This document shows positions 1 through 14,171 of a stretch of 64,000 nt of DNA, piece after piece (positions within the stretch are counted from its first letter, which is position 1; each line of letters opens with the position of its first letter). The position numbers and the translations under genes were made by a program. The stretch is from Chamaea fasciata (taxonomy: Eukaryota; Chordata; Aves; Passeriformes; Sylviidae). The notes under the pieces are model-generated. The model made no database searches, had not been told where the DNA came from, and saw only the letters and a program-made list of their open reading frames with translations. The stretch spans positions 225,079-289,078 of the forward strand of contig JARCOQ010000096.1 of assembly GCA_029207755.1 (NCBI GenBank), in the 5' to 3' direction.

Positions 1-64
1 ATTCATTAGAAGTTCAGAAACCACCAGGCTGCACAATACCAATGCAGGTTTAGGGGCATAAAAA

Positions 65-127
65 CTGTGCAAAGAAAATTAAAAAGAAAAAGAAAAGGGG
101 GAAAAAAAAAAAGAAAAAGAAAAGGAA
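65..127. repeat. A-rich low-complexity tract
   Basis: Nearly pure A with scattered G (GAAAAA-type units). It may be an old retroposon tail or simple sequence; no body of a retroposon is recognisable next to it. Confidence 0.8.
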
Positions 128-551
128 ACCTTAAACCACAGAATATAGAGTGCTTGAATTTTAAAGCCATGTAGCTGAAGTCTTAATGAAAAGCCAGTTT
201 TGAATTTGACACATTTTGGATGCAAACCATCCAGCGTTACATTTAGAGCACTCTTGTTTCATAATAAAGCAAGCAACAATTAGCAAGCAATTAAGCAAAT
301 TGCCCATAATTATGCCATTGCCGAGCTATTTTTCATATTTTCACAACACAGCACATACATGAATACATGGCTGGCAGTGCCAATGCTGTTCTGTCAGCAT
401 CCAGAAGTGCCTCTCGTTTACTGGAGCGTTTCGTACTGAGCAGCTCCCAGCGCACCTCCAGCGCTCTCTGCTCAGCAGGAGCCCACCAGAGTGATGGAGA
501 TGACAACCCCAACTCCTCATCTCAGCCAGCAGCTCCTGAGGAATGGAGCTG

Positions 552-565
552 CCCCCCCCCCCCCC
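552..565. repeat. poly-C run
   Basis: Fourteen consecutive C residues, followed shortly by CACCAC. A length-unstable homopolymer. Confidence 0.9.
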
Positions 566-1607
566 ACCACTCTTTGCCCATGTGTATTTACTAAATGTGG
601 TGCTAAATCTAAGCAGGAATTCAAGCATAATGTGGGGAAATTATCGTCCGGAATTACCCTGGTGACCAAACATGGCCACTTGAGTAACATCATTTAGAGG
701 TCTCCACCATTTGAGGAGAACAGAAATGACATTAACAGTAAAAAAGGGAGGGAGGAATAGTAGTTAGTGTAAAGTGGGTTACTTTTAATAAAGTCAGGAG
801 GAAGAAGCTTGAATGCAGGAACCCTAAATAAGCGCTGCTATAATATACTCTAGCTTTTTGGTTTAATAATAAAATGCCTTTGGGAGGAGTTCCCTATGAA
901 TTTTTTATTTCCTGTATACATCTCAATAAATTAAAAACCTAAAAGAGTTACTTAAATTCTAGCCTTGGAACCTTTTTATTCAAAGAACAAGTAGGACACA
1001 CGACCCTCAATTTTCAGCTGTGCGTACAGAGCTTGTTTTGCTTGTGAGAAATTAGGGAAGATTGATCCTCCACATGTTCTGACTGAGGAATCAACAGGCA
1101 TGAGGGGAATCACATCTTCCTGTGCTACCTAGGCTTGCCAGATTGTGCTGGGTAGCTTGCAAGAATCAGCTCTGCTTCCATTCCAGTGAACATAGTTTAT
1201 ATCCTAACAGCCGTGGTTTTAATTTGAATTTAATCTTAAAAAAATACTTCTCATGAAATCCAAATGACAGGATGAGGTGTGAGGATTTTGCACCTGGATT
1301 CAACAAGTCAAGCAAACATTATTAAAGACAGCAAAGGAAAGTTGGTGAGGGCAAGAGGAAATGGAGGAAGTGTCAGGGCAAGAGAGTCAGCCTCTAGTAA
1401 TTCCTGTCTCATTAACTACACTTGTGAAGTGAATCTTCCCCTCACGAGCAACAGCCCTACAAATAAAGCACATTAATCTTTCATTTGGTTACCTCATTGT
1501 TATTCTGACTAGAGCCTCAATCTTGTATTAATCATAACCAAGATATGGTCGAAAGGCAAAGCTCCTGTAAAAAGTTCAGCTTCAATAATTACTGTTTTCC
1601 ACAGAAA

Positions 1608-1733
1608 GAGAATTCACATGAGAAAAAAAGAAACAAAAACAAAACAAAAACCCAAACAAACATACAGAAAAAAACCCAAACCAAAAAAAACCCCCAAAAA
1701 CCCCCAAACCCAAGTCCCCAAACCTCCTGCAAA
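1608..1733. repeat. A/C-rich low-complexity tract
   Basis: Runs of AAAC, CAAAA and CCCAAA units. The minus-strand frame across it is only a shadow of this composition. Confidence 0.8.
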
Positions 1734-4047
1734 CTCATTTTTTGAGCCAAATGAACATGGGTGTGACAGATTGTAGGACAGTACATGGCGCTGACCCTTA
1801 CTGCTCTACCAGTCCAATTGAATTCATCTTTTATGTTCATGTTTCGCTGATATTTATGGGGAAAAAAAGGTAATTTGCAAAGGCCACATGTTTCTTGGAT
1901 TAAAATTGTATATTGAGTTTTCAATAAGAGTTTTAACTATAACTAGTAAAGCATAATGACCACCTAAAATGGATAACCTAAAATCTAGTATATTGATTAC
2001 AATAGTGGCTAATACAATGTGCTTTATTTAATATTTAATTAACTGCTTCCCATTTGTACTGAACCTTCTTAATTATTAATACATGGTTCATTATTTAACA
2101 TGGAATATAAATTCAAATTCAAATCAATTAAACAAGGTGAAACTACATAGTGAGAAATGGTTTATCCTCCAGCAATAACCTTCAACCTGGAAACATAGTA
2201 AAGAGTGAAATTAGCATTTTTTCCCCCATACCTGCAAAGACTGTGCATTATAAGTGATACATATTAAGCTCTACTACTGATGTAAAATTCTTGTGATAAA
2301 CACAACATCCTACAAAACTATGCTGGATAAAAAAGGGCTTCAGCTGTCACTTTTCAGAGGAACCATTTATGCAGAATATAACACTATACCTAGTTTTTCA
2401 GATTTCAGTTTCAAGTAAAATTACGTGTGTCCCTGAAGGAACGGCAGCTTACTGATTTTACTAAAAATCACTAAATACCTCAAAAGAGTGAGGATTCATA
2501 AAGAGAACTAAGAATCACTATGCAATCTACATAATCTCACTTTGGTGTGGAAACAAGAAAATGCATTTCCTAAGTTTAGGCTGTGTAATCAAAAAATCAG
2601 ATACATCCATCTAAAACTCTGATACATCAGAGCAAAGATCTGGGCTTGGAGATAGGATGAGTGTCAGGAAGGTACAAAGGGAAGAGAATTTCTGGGTAGA
2701 ACAGGGTCAGAAGCACTAACTTATTGATAAGGGGGCTACATGAACATATCAATATTCCTCTATCCCACTCTCCTACCAGATTCCAACACTTGTGACAAGG
2801 AGCAGATTGGGTGAGCCCCCTCAGCAGAGGTCAGGGCTGAGTGAGGAGGATGAGGATGAGAAGAAGTTCCTGCTCAGTTCTGTTCACACACAGCAGTTCC
2901 TTCAAGGGTCAGTGTGGGAAAAAGCCCCTCAAATGTCTGTGTTTACACCCTCTATTCATGCAGTCTCTTGGTGTATCTCCATGCCAAATGGTGCTCTGTC
3001 TTCCTTAGTATTGGTTTTGCAGTAACAAATAAACAAAAGTTTGATGGAAAGCAAAGAAAAAAAAATCTTTTAAATTAAGTAATTGAACAACTGTGCGCAA
3101 TTGGTCGTGGTTCAGACATTTTAATGAAATATTAATTTTCAAAAGGGAGTCATAAAATCCCCAAATGCTCAGTGAGCTAGTGAACATATATCTCCTGAGA
3201 TAACTTAAAAGGTAGACGATAAAAGTTGTTCTGAATTGTGTTTTCATCAGATATACACAAACAAACTTGAAGTCAAAGACCACTAGAGCAGCAACCAAAA
3301 CAAACCTAAAACAGTCTAAAATATTCTGTACCTTTTGTGTGACTCCAGTTGTATTTCAAGGAAAGAAACCCAAAGAAACTATATTTCTTCATTAGAATAT
3401 TAATCTTTTTTACTGTTAATACCCTGTTTATTTTTGAATATTTTGAAACATTTTTTACAATAATTACCTATGTAGTTATTTATGTAACACACTATGCTTT
3501 TTTGAGTGATGATAGCTATTACATTTTATTGGACCATCAACAATAATAATTCTTTCCAGCTGAATATATAAATAAAGCTTGCTGTGGATTGACAAAACAA
3601 TCTTCCCATCAAAAATGTCATTTCAAAATTCAAATGCTTTGTGCCAGTGTTGATTCACATTACATTTGGGGGCATAGTGTGGTAACTGGTAGTTCCCATT
3701 TTCTCTATTCAATTCATTTTCACTTATTTCTTTAAAATATGAGGATCCTTAATATTATGAAGAAATGGCATTATTGAATGGAAATGTTCCCATTTCTCCA
3801 AAGCTGTCCCTCAGATTTTACATTTCACCATAAATATCAATTCAGGTTATGATGCTAGGAAAGAGCACTGCTTAAATTTCATGCCATCTGCAACATGGTC
3901 TAACAATAATCACAGCTATTCCCCTTTTCTGAATTCCCTACAACACCCTAGCAACTACTGCAGGAGAATAAAAGTTACGCTCCACCTCAAAACTTAAGAA
4001 TACATAATTATGAGTAGTTAGGATAAATATTTCAGGGTAAGAGGCCA

Positions 4048-4678
4048 TGGTTTGTAATTCCCCTAAAGCAGGGTCCTGGGGTGGCTCTTTGATGTTATAT
4101 CCCCAACTGTCCTCTTTATGCTGTATGTTAAGTTCTCTACCTTTAAGACTAGTTCAGAGAGAGAGGAGGGAGAAGGAAGCAGTGTGGAATTTGTTTCAGA
4201 CAGGGCCTGACTCCTGCACATTGTTTCTCTTGGACAGTGTTGTCTGCAGCGCCTACGGACTGTGGGACAGAGATCTCCTGTGCTTTTAGTTAGTTTTAGC
4301 TGCCTGAGGCAGAGGAGCTCCCTGGACTGTTTTTCCTTTGCCTCAGGACTGTTTAAAGCCGCTCTGGACTGAAAAGCCCAGAGGAGCAGCGGGAGCTGAC
4401 CCGCGGCCCGGCGGGGCCTGGGCCCGCAGAGCTGAGCTACCCACAGCAGGGACTGTCTGAATTTGTCATCTCACTTCAGAACAACGAGAGGTTCCATTGT
4501 TTCATATTATTCATTCGTTATGCTTGTGGGCACTTTGTTTGTTAAATAAATCGTTTTTTCCACTTTTCTCTGGGGAGGTTTTTTTCCTGGACCAGTTGGG
4601 GGTGGGCCCGTTTGGGTTTGCTTCCCAGAGGGACCCTTTTTTGGGGATTTTCTCCCAAATTTCCCCTAAACCAGGACA
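4048..4678 (+). mobile_element. solo LTR of an endogenous retrovirus
   Basis: The block starts with TGGTTTG and ends with CCAGGACA, so it has the TG...CA ends of an LTR. An AATAAA signal lies at about 4544, followed by a T-rich and G-rich stretch typical of an LTR R/U5 region. It is markedly more GC-rich than its surroundings. The 3' part (AATAAA, 'ccagttggggg', 'agagggaccc') resembles an LTR type I recall from songbird genomes. No internal retroviral sequence and no second LTR follow, hence a solo LTR. I could not find a clean target-site duplication, so the left boundary is approximate. Confidence 0.65.
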
Positions 4679-6963
4679 GTGCAGCGCGTGACTCCATTGT
4701 GTTTTTTTAAGACCATTTCATGACAACCAACAACCTTGAGGAAGGGCAGGCTGGAAGAGTAAAACTTCAGCGTTCCACCTGTCCGCAGGACACTGGGATT
4801 CCCCTCCCGCTTGCCTTGTCCTCCCTGAGAGGACTCTCTCCTCCGTATGGCCGCAGCTTTCCTCTTGGAAAACCCTCTCAACCATAGCCTCCTTGATGAC
4901 TACGCAACGGCTTCCACCCAATTTTTCACAGCAGTTTTCTCTCAAGACCACTTTGTCAATCTGCCGCCGGCTACCCTCAGCGGGCCCACGAAGCTGCTCA
5001 TCCCTTTGACAAAGGCTCCGAAAAGTGTGAACACATGGAAAGGGCCATGTTTGATTAACAGCCCTGTGATTGCTGTAAAAATGAAATTTGAAAGGTAATA
5101 ATTACATTTGTAATTACTTAGGTCTAAATCTCTTATGTTTCCTACTCCCTGTATTTCTGGACAGCTGGAGCAATGACTCATTAATAATAATAAAGTCATT
5201 TAACCCTGCAGGCACGTTACAAGGAGAAAGATGTCATTTGTCACCAATGTAAATAGAACAATCACTGAAGGATACAGCAAGACCACTATTTCATATTTAT
5301 TGCAAATGATAAAAGGGACATTTTGCACTCATTCTCACCATGACATCCCAATCTGCTTGTTAATTATCAGCAAACATAAGGGGACAGCATACAACATACG
5401 AGGGCCTACTAATAATGCATTGTCCTGCGGTGACATTTCCATAATCACTTTAAATCTACCCTACACATCTGCACTAGTTAGAGCTTTCAGCACTTGAAAT
5501 CATACCCCCTAGTAAGGAATGAATTATCCTTTGCAGATTGAGCACACAAAAACAGCTCTTTCTCAGAGTTTGAGGGTCTGATAGCTGACATGTGCCTCGC
5601 TATTACTTTAAGGGATAAGGTTTGGCATTCTGTTGCACTTGTGGTGGAGCACAGTGTGACTTAAAAATAAATGCAATTGTATTTTTAGGCCAGGAACTTT
5701 GCAGTTGTAAATCTCACTGGCAATATTTTAAACAAGGACTTCTGCAAGTCACTTAATTTTCCAGTGGTTTTCAGCACTGTTCTGTTCTTTGCTTCCTCAA
5801 GAACTCTGGAAGGACAACTCTGTCTTAGATGACACAAGTGCCCTTTTTCATAGGCAGCTCAAGTAAGTTACTCAGAATTTACTGGATTTTTAAAAAGTAT
5901 TACTGATAATACTCCCTGTCTATGAAATAAACTTCTGAAGAAAGACAATTCTTTCCCTATATGATTATATTAAGAGCCATGAAACTTTGAGGAAAATTCT
6001 TGCAGAGAAATTTCGCCTGTGGCATCAATATGAAAACAAATGAAAGGATGTTTCAGGTAAATTATCTGAGTTTCAACTCCATCAACCTAGAACTTAAATT
6101 TCTTCCTTGGTTTGCTTATTCATCAGCACTTATCTAACCATCAGACATGTAGGAAGAACAGAGAACAAACTTAACAATACGGAGCTATAAACTGTTATTG
6201 TGTGGGTTAGAAAGGAGGAAAGAAAACTTCCTAAATCTGCTTATATTTTCCCCAGGTATTACAACAAAAGAAAGACATGCTTTCAAAAACTTAAATAAGT
6301 AGTGTTAAGAAATAAGACACATCAGGAAAGAGTAAAGTGCACAGAGTAAAATTCATATTTTCACTGTTAAGATAGTGACAACACAGAAAGGCTCGTATGT
6401 GGAGTGAAATGTTTTGTCAAATTGAAAAATGGAAATAATATGAACACTACAATTTTCACATCAATTGGAGGTAAAATGTTTTGAATTACAGTCATTTTAA
6501 TCTTGTTTTATAAAGAAAATGACTTCAAATGGGTGATAATTTAAAACAGCATAATCCAAACTTCATTGTGCTCCAGTCAGGCATTGGAGCGTGGCTCCAA
6601 GTGATTTGGAGCAATCTTTGCACATCAGCTCAGAGCCTCATTCTCAGCAGACATTTGAACAACAACAACAAAAAGATTCCTGAAAACTACAGTTCCCATC
6701 ATTTACCTGAGAGTTCAAAATCACTGACTGAGATGGCTCCAACTTCCTAATTGGGCCATTATAGGCATTGCTGGCACCTTCAGAAATTTGGGCAGCATCC
6801 TACTGAGGGAACGCTGTCACAGCTACCAGCTCTTTAACAGTCCCTTGTGTACCAGCTTCTCCACTGAAATTTTTCTGTTTGATTGGAAGTTCCTCATCTC
6901 ACTCACATGAGCCTTCTCCAACTATTAAGAAGTTTTTTGGGCATCAAGGAGTTTTGCTGACAG

Positions 6964-7040
6964 GATATATATATAAAAATATTTATTTATTTATTTATTT
7001 ATTTATTTGTATATTTATATATTTCTATATATATATATGT
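6964..7040. repeat. (TA)n / (TTTA)n / (TA)n compound microsatellite
   Basis: Alternating TA, then about seven ATTT units, then again TA-rich sequence. Confidence 0.9.
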
Positions 7041-7427
7041 TCTCCAGAGTAAATTTCAATTAAAAATATAAAAACAGTGGAATTTTAGCTAGCAGCATTA
7101 CTAAACTTATGTGGTTCTCCATAAAACATATGATTTTATCAGCCCCTAGACAACTGACAAATGATGGGAATAATTTAGGCCAGATAACACTTGACACAAT
7201 CCTTTACAGAACATTTTCTCCTAGCATGGATAATTTTAAAAGGACATTGTTAGGAAACAGTGATAGCTGTGATTGTTCTGGAAGATTTTAGTGTCAGTAA
7301 GATCAGCCAAAGGAATGGAAGTGAGCAGCTGCTGACAGCATCTTGTCAGCCCATTGCAACAGCTGTCAGGAGTGGTTCTGTGACCTGCAGCCATGAGGAC
7401 TATGATTCTTGAAAACAGGGTAGTGGT

Positions 7428-7444
7428 TATTGTTGTTGTTGTTG

Positions 7445-7490
<46 letters not shown>

Positions 7491-7508
7491 TACTACTACT
7501 ACTACTAC
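7428..7508. repeat. compound triplet microsatellite (GTT)n(ATT)n(ACT)n
   Basis: Three trinucleotide arrays follow each other without interruption: GTT units, about fifteen ATT/TTA units, then ACT units. Each array differs from the next by one base, which suggests successive expansion of point variants. Confidence 0.95.
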
Positions 7509-10027
7509 AATTAATTACGCAGAGCATAACGAATAGAAAACTGTGGGGGTATTAAGTTAAACTTCATGAGGTATCCAATTGTTCGTGAAATTAAACTTCA
7601 TTACTTGGAAATATTTTTAAATGGAAATAAACACACTGGTTGATCTTTAAATTCTGCTTTTATAAGCTCAATTATATAAACATCTTCTTATAACCACACA
7701 CTGTCTGTGTGTCTGTGTAAGGATTCTGAGGAGAGATATAAATTTATTGACCTTCAAATTTCAGAGAGTAGGTGTCAAGTTTTGACTCAGACCTCCTTAT
7801 ATTCATATTTTTATACATTGAACCATAGCTGTCTTTTCAAAAAAATTTAACGTTCACTCCTGTTTGATAAGCTTTGGCATGAATATGCCTAGGCTAATAA
7901 AAGCCTAACATATATTATTTAACAAGGTTAAAAACTAGCAATCAGACTTGTCAGGGAACTTATCACCTCCTTTAGAATATAAGCCTCAATCAGCCATTTC
8001 TCTACTGCATGGGACAGGGGCTCTCTTAGGTTTAGATTTAAGAAAATCAGTTCTCACAAAGTCACTAAACTTCAGCATCCAGCTCTTTTGAAAGTCCGAG
8101 TTTCAAATTAGTTTTGAAATCCTGGTCAGGGCAGACACACACTGGAGGTAACCAAATAAATCCCAGCAGTTCTTGCTGGGTGTGAAAATTCTTGAACTAA
8201 CCTAATCTCTAGTTCATAAACCCACAAAATCCCATAATTTATGTTTATTTTTCCTGAAGTCCTACAGAAAGGATATTTTAAGTCTGGGTTAAGTGCTGGT
8301 CTGGCAGATGCCATATAGAAAGCTGTCAACACTTTTGGCACAGATTTCTTTTTGAGAGGGTTCAAACCTGAATTTCTGAAGGTGATGTTCCTTGAGCTTC
8401 ATCAAACTGCATTTCACAAGCACCTTTCCTACAGTTCCTGTGGATGGCAGGAGAAGTTTTGACTCAGTCTGTGTTCCAAAGGGCTGCTTTAAATCTTTCT
8501 ATGTTTTTTAATTAACCATAGGATATAAAAGGACCTAAATGAAAAGCTACCAGTCAATTGCTGACTAAGTGTTCACCAGCCTGTTATTGAACCTATTTCA
8601 TCTATTTGTTCCTTAATTCACCCATAGTCTAGAGATGTCATTAATATGCTCAAAGTTAATTTATTATCCTCTATTGCTTCTATTCAGGCCCATGTTAACA
8701 GAATAAATTCATCACAAATAATCAGACTTGAAAAGGCAGATTTGGATTCTGACAGAGAATAATTGATCATGGCTGGGAAAAAGCCTCCCACAGACTGGGC
8801 TGTTGGAATGCTGGAAGATGAAACTGGAATGACTGCAGAACTCCTGCAGAAAAGGACATGAAAGTCTTGGGGGGCAAAACAAACAAATAATAAATCCCCG
8901 ACTCCATCTCCCCAAGTAGGGAGGTTCCTGACACTGAGTATTTTTCTTTTTCACACTCACAGGTCCTTTTTCTTACCTTCTACCCTGAGGCAGAAATAAT
9001 CATTAGGGCTCTGCTGGTCCTCGTTTCCATACCCAGAGCTGGGGACAGAGGGGCACAGGGAGTGCCAGGGACATTCAGAGCTCTGCAGAAATTCAGAATT
9101 CAGAGCTCTGGGGCCACAGACTGCTTATCAGTACATCCATGCAGCACATGGCCCTGCTGTAGTGCTGCACAGTGCAACACTAATTTATTTAATTTGCTAT
9201 TTTTTGTCACCATCCCCGTGATAACAGCAGGTTTGGGGTGATCTACTGCTCTGTTACACCACGCTTGCTACCTATCTGTATATTATCTGAATTACAAAAG
9301 CAACTGGATATAACAGCATTTATGACGTGTTCCAGGTGCTGTTACAATAGAAAAAAATCAAATCCATTTTGTAGTTATAAGTCCATTATCCAGTGGAAAT
9401 GGAAAGCACAAAGATACTGTCATGAATGTGGCACCACTGTGATTGTAACAGGGGTTTGGAGATTTATTGTAAAGCCCAGAAACACTTGAAATGACACAAC
9501 TGATCATGGCATCATAGTCAATATTCTAACTATTATTATTTTGGCAAGTTATTGTTTTGTCCCCAGCTTCAGCACGGGGAGAATTCTCCTTCCTCCACAG
9601 CAGTGGCTGCTGTGGACTGGACATGGCCCCTTTTCTGTCAGACTGTGACTCCATTTATCCATCCCTTCATGTACTTGTCTCCTAATTCTGTACACACCAG
9701 AGCCCTTTCCCTGCTCCTGCTCTTGTTACACTGAGTAAATATGCAGTGTCAGGACTTGAGTTACCAAATTTCTCCAGGGAAAAAGAGGGGGAAAAAACCA
9801 GTGAGTAGCCCAGACCTGTCCAGGAAATAAAAAAACTCGCTCAGCTCAGCCTAGATATTTTACAGAGGATCTTATATACTGATATAGCAATGAATATCAG
9901 TACCCAAGTGTTTGTAAATATGTAGATTTATCTGGATGATTCCTTCAGAACATCCCACCTCCCTTTACCCTCTTTCTATCATATTCCAGAACCCACCTGA
10001 ATTGTGCTTCTAAATGTGCTGCTATCA

Positions 10028-10136
10028 ATATCTGGGTGGGTGGGGGTTTGTTGTTGTTGTTGGTTTTTTTGTTGGTTTTGGTGGTGGGGTTTTTTTGTTG
10101 TTTTTGTGGTTTGTTTGCTTGTTTGTTTGTTTTCCC
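10028..10136. repeat. G/T-rich low-complexity tract
   Basis: GTT, GGTTTT and TTTG units with almost no A or C. The short open frame across it is compositional. Confidence 0.8.
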
Positions 10137-12946
10137 CCAGATTCAAATGCTTATTTATTCTATGAATGCCTTGGAACTAAGACCTTCAGTGAGGTGAATG
10201 TACCAAAGGTCTGATCAGTACCGGATGTCCCAATGAAGAACCTCTGTACCAAAAGGGATCCAGTATTTCCCAGGGAAGCAATGGAGAGTTAGAAAGTGCA
10301 AACTCTGCAATATTAATTCAGGACCCTTGTGTAAATGTATTTTGATGCAAACTTTAATTAAATTATCATATACTATTTTTCTCATTGGACCCTTGGGCCC
10401 AATTCAGAGAGTAAGTAGTTATTCAATATTTATCTACTCTAATCAGCATGTGGCCATACACCTTTTTAATTAATATTTTCAAAGCCTTGTGTTGAATGCA
10501 GATTTATTCATTTCCTCATGTACTCTGTTGTTTTCACAACACAATCAAAAGCTTCATGAACATGAATAATATCCCACCTGAATTATTTGCTTTATTGAGG
10601 CCATTTGCATCTGGGAAACTGAGGATTTAAAAAAATTGAGTAAAATTATGCAGCCTCCATTATTTCATTATTTCTGGATGCCCAACATGAGATAACTTAA
10701 ACCAGATTGTTATACTCTTGAGCACTGGATACTATATTAGATGTAGTTTTCAAAGCTTCCCTGTTGGAGAAGGGGATGATGTCCTTGGCACTCAAAGAAA
10801 CTCAAAGAAACCCAAATGATGAAACATGATAGCAAAAACTCAGTTTTCCCCCACCACCAAAGAGCTGTGCTGCCCATTTCAAAATGTACAACAAAAATAC
10901 AGGAATGTTGAAGAGCTGTCTTTCATTGTCCTTACTAAATCTAACCAAACAGAACATCAAAAAAACCCATGAATGTACTTTGAATAGTCTTACAGTGATG
11001 AAGAGCTCATTATTTTAATAAACCACTAAAAATCTGAGAATTTTATGAGCTTTGATGATTTCTTACAGTGCCAAAACTTTCCAGAAGATATATCTTAAAA
11101 ATTAGCACTAACTGTAATGTAATAAAATGTAATGATTTCATAAAATTTGACATGGTAAACCAATTTTAGAAATTCCTCAAAGTGCTTCTCGGAATCAAAT
11201 TTTAGTTCATTTTTAAAATGGACTGGACTATAGTTACAACTGTTCCCACTGTAAAATCTCATTATTTTTATGTAAGTTAAAATAGATTGGCCCCTTTGCA
11301 GTGAGAAATGCACAACTACATGAGTGTTTCTCAGAACTGTGCTGCTGTTACCCCTGGCTGATGAGTGACTTGTTTTGCAGCCTTTTTTCCCTGTCTGTTT
11401 CTGCCATGGGTTGTACCTGTGGGGAATATTAAAGGTAAGGTGGCTTTCAGAAAGCTGTGAAAGCAGGCCCCAGAAACAGAAGGAGCAGAAAAACTTGGAA
11501 TTAGCTGCAGCTGTCAAGCCTGAAAGTAGGAAAAGTTACAAGAGTACAGCAAGCAAGGACATGAAACAATAGTCTGAGACTTAGGTTTGGCCAGGATAGA
11601 CCTTAAGGCTGCAGAAAAATCTGCTTAGCAATATAGTAGAAGGTTTTAAGTTTAATAATGGAGTATTATGTATTATAAACAGAAAGCATCCAAGCAAGCA
11701 TTGTTTGAAGCAGGTGTGTGTGTGTTTTAAGTGACTGGCTAGAACAATTGTCTGTGAGCTTTAGCAACATGCTATTGGCTGGAAAACTTTTAAAATGCCC
11801 TGTGACAGAGAGATCTTTGGCTGCTGCTGGCAGACAAGAGCTGTTGCCATCTTTCAATTGTCTCAAACCCTGTTATGAGGCTGATGCTGCAATAAAGACT
11901 CGAGGAACATCGTAAACTTTGTTCTGAGGTTGATTTGTAATAAAGATTTGAGAAGTGTATTTAGTAGTCCTGTCCCACTCATGCACAAACTTCCAACACG
12001 GTACCCTTTTCTCCCTAAGCTCTGCAGACAGGCTGCAGTTTCCATGCCAAACCCTCCTGTCCTTGGGGAATGAGCCAAGTGCAGAGACTGACAATGAAGA
12101 GAAGGGAACGGGACACACGCAGAAGAATGCAGGAAACACTTTTGAGAGCAGCAACTCTGCTCTCCCTTTCTAGTTCCAACACCATCATCACCTGTGGGAA
12201 AGTGACTTTACAAATGGTTATCATGGAGATGGCAGAAAGCTCAGAATTCCCTGGGCTCCTCAGCAGCAGGGAGCTCAGGGCAGTGACTCTGCAGCTGGGC
12301 TGGTGAGCTGTGTGATCACTGAAGCCACAGCCATCAAATCCCCCTGGATGAGCTCACACCCCTTTTCACAAGAAAGACTCTTCAGGGGAACTAAGGAGCA
12401 CAGAAAAAATGGGTTAGAGCTTGGCATTTCATGAAAGCAGAGATTAGATCAATATAATTATGTAGCAGAGTGTGTAAATGGGCTTGAGGACAGCTCCAAA
12501 GCAGGAGGAGAAGAAGGGGTATCCAACTCCCAACAAAAGAGCTTGGCACTTGGCCCCTGGACTTGTGACAACTTGAAAAATAAGAGCTCTGAAGTGAATG
12601 GTCATATTTCTCTCATTCCAGAGAAAAGAAGAGGGGAAAAAAGCAGATATTAATATCTATCCTTTCATGAAAGAGAAAAGGGAAGTGGGGAAAGCAAGAT
12701 GCACTCCCAAGGAGTTCTGGTCCATCAGATTTTAACGCCAGGCTTTTAATTGCAAAGTTCCATCTTCACAAGTAACAAGGTGCTGGCCACCTCAGAGGAA
12801 GTTCAGCAAACTGCATTTTCTAATTTGGACTCTAAGTACCCACTAGAAAGGCCATTTGTCCAAAGATTTTTTAGACACAATTGCTTCAGAAGTTCCACAG
12901 GCTCACAGTAAGTAGCCGGAATGAAGGCTTCTCTCTCCAACTCACA

Positions 12947-12990
12947 AAAAAAAAAAAAAAAAAACAAACACCAAAACAAAACAAAAAACA
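12947..12990. repeat. poly-A and CAAAA-rich tract
   Basis: About eighteen A residues followed by ACAAAC and CAAAAC units; simple sequence. Confidence 0.85.
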
Positions 12991-14115
12991 ACCCTGTTAA
13001 AAATGTTCACAACTAAACACAACTAAAGTTTGAGCTCGTAACTTTTGCCGGCCTGCATGAAATGGTAACTAAGAACTGCCAAAAAATTAAAATAGGTATA
13101 GAAAATAAGTATTAAAAAAAATATTGGCCAGAGCACACAGATTCAAGCACATAGTCAAATCAAAACTGGTAATTGCTGTATTCCAGTCAATTAATAGGGT
13201 GTTACAAGAAATTCTCAAAAAACCTCATAAGTATCTGATATAGTTTAAGAGAACAAGCGACTGTGAAATGATGCATTAAAGGAAAAGAGGCTGTTCTAAT
13301 AATTACCTTTCAGTCCATCCAGTGGCTCTGTACGATTCCAGAATGTGACATTCCTGTACTGCTGACTCTGGGATTCAGTACTTTCTCCTCTGACATATAT
13401 GGCAAATTCTGTCACTCACCCGACATATCATGTTCATCACAGATACACTTTTTTCTGACTTATTTTGTGCACAGCTTATCATATTACCAAAAATGGGTAA
13501 AACAACTGGAGGAAAAACAACTGGGCTCCCTGTGAAGGGGCAGCACAGAAAAAAAATTTATCAATTCAGATTTTTAAATAGCTGTGATACTTTGAATGGA
13601 GTGTGTGAGCTCTCAAGAATTTGTTACTTCTTGTAAATTATTGGTCCAGGGTTCTTTACCTTCTGAAGATTTTTTTTTAATTATTATTATTTTAGTTACT
13701 GCTTTAGATTGTCCATCAAAAAGAAATAAAGAAAGGAGCAAAAAAAGCCACAGGGCACCTAAAATGCCATGAGGCAACAAGCTTCATCAACATCTTTAAA
13801 TCAAAGACTTTATCTTCATATTTTCTCCACTTCATAACAAAACTGGATAATACATGGAGAAATGTTCATTATATTCTCAAAACACAAGCTTTTATGAACC
13901 TGATAATACTAAAATTTTACCTTGCCAAATGGTTCACCATGACCACCTTAAATGCATTACATTGGCTTGTTATTTCCATGCTAAATGACCAATATAAAAT
14001 TACTGCACAAGTTCTATGGCTGGTGAAATAAATCTGCTCAGAGGACACTCTTGATTTCCAGTCAGCCAAATCTGGCTGCCATCTGACATATTAGACAAAA
14101 AAGAAAAAGTCATCT

Positions 14116-14138
14116 TTATATATATATATATATATATG

Positions 14139-14171
<33 letters not shown>
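14116..14171. repeat. (TA)n(GATA)n microsatellite
   Basis: About eleven TA units run straight into about eight GATA units; a typical polymorphic tetranucleotide locus. Confidence 0.95.

Larger units (their letters stand above)
1..4047. other. AT-rich intergenic or intronic DNA without recognisable genes
   Basis: No reading frame here shows a known domain, and frames are short and overlap on both strands as expected by chance. The stretch holds A-rich runs and a 14-bp C run, but I recognise no CR1, SINE or LTR sequence. It is either a gene desert or part of a very large intron; the sequence alone cannot tell which. Confidence 0.6.
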
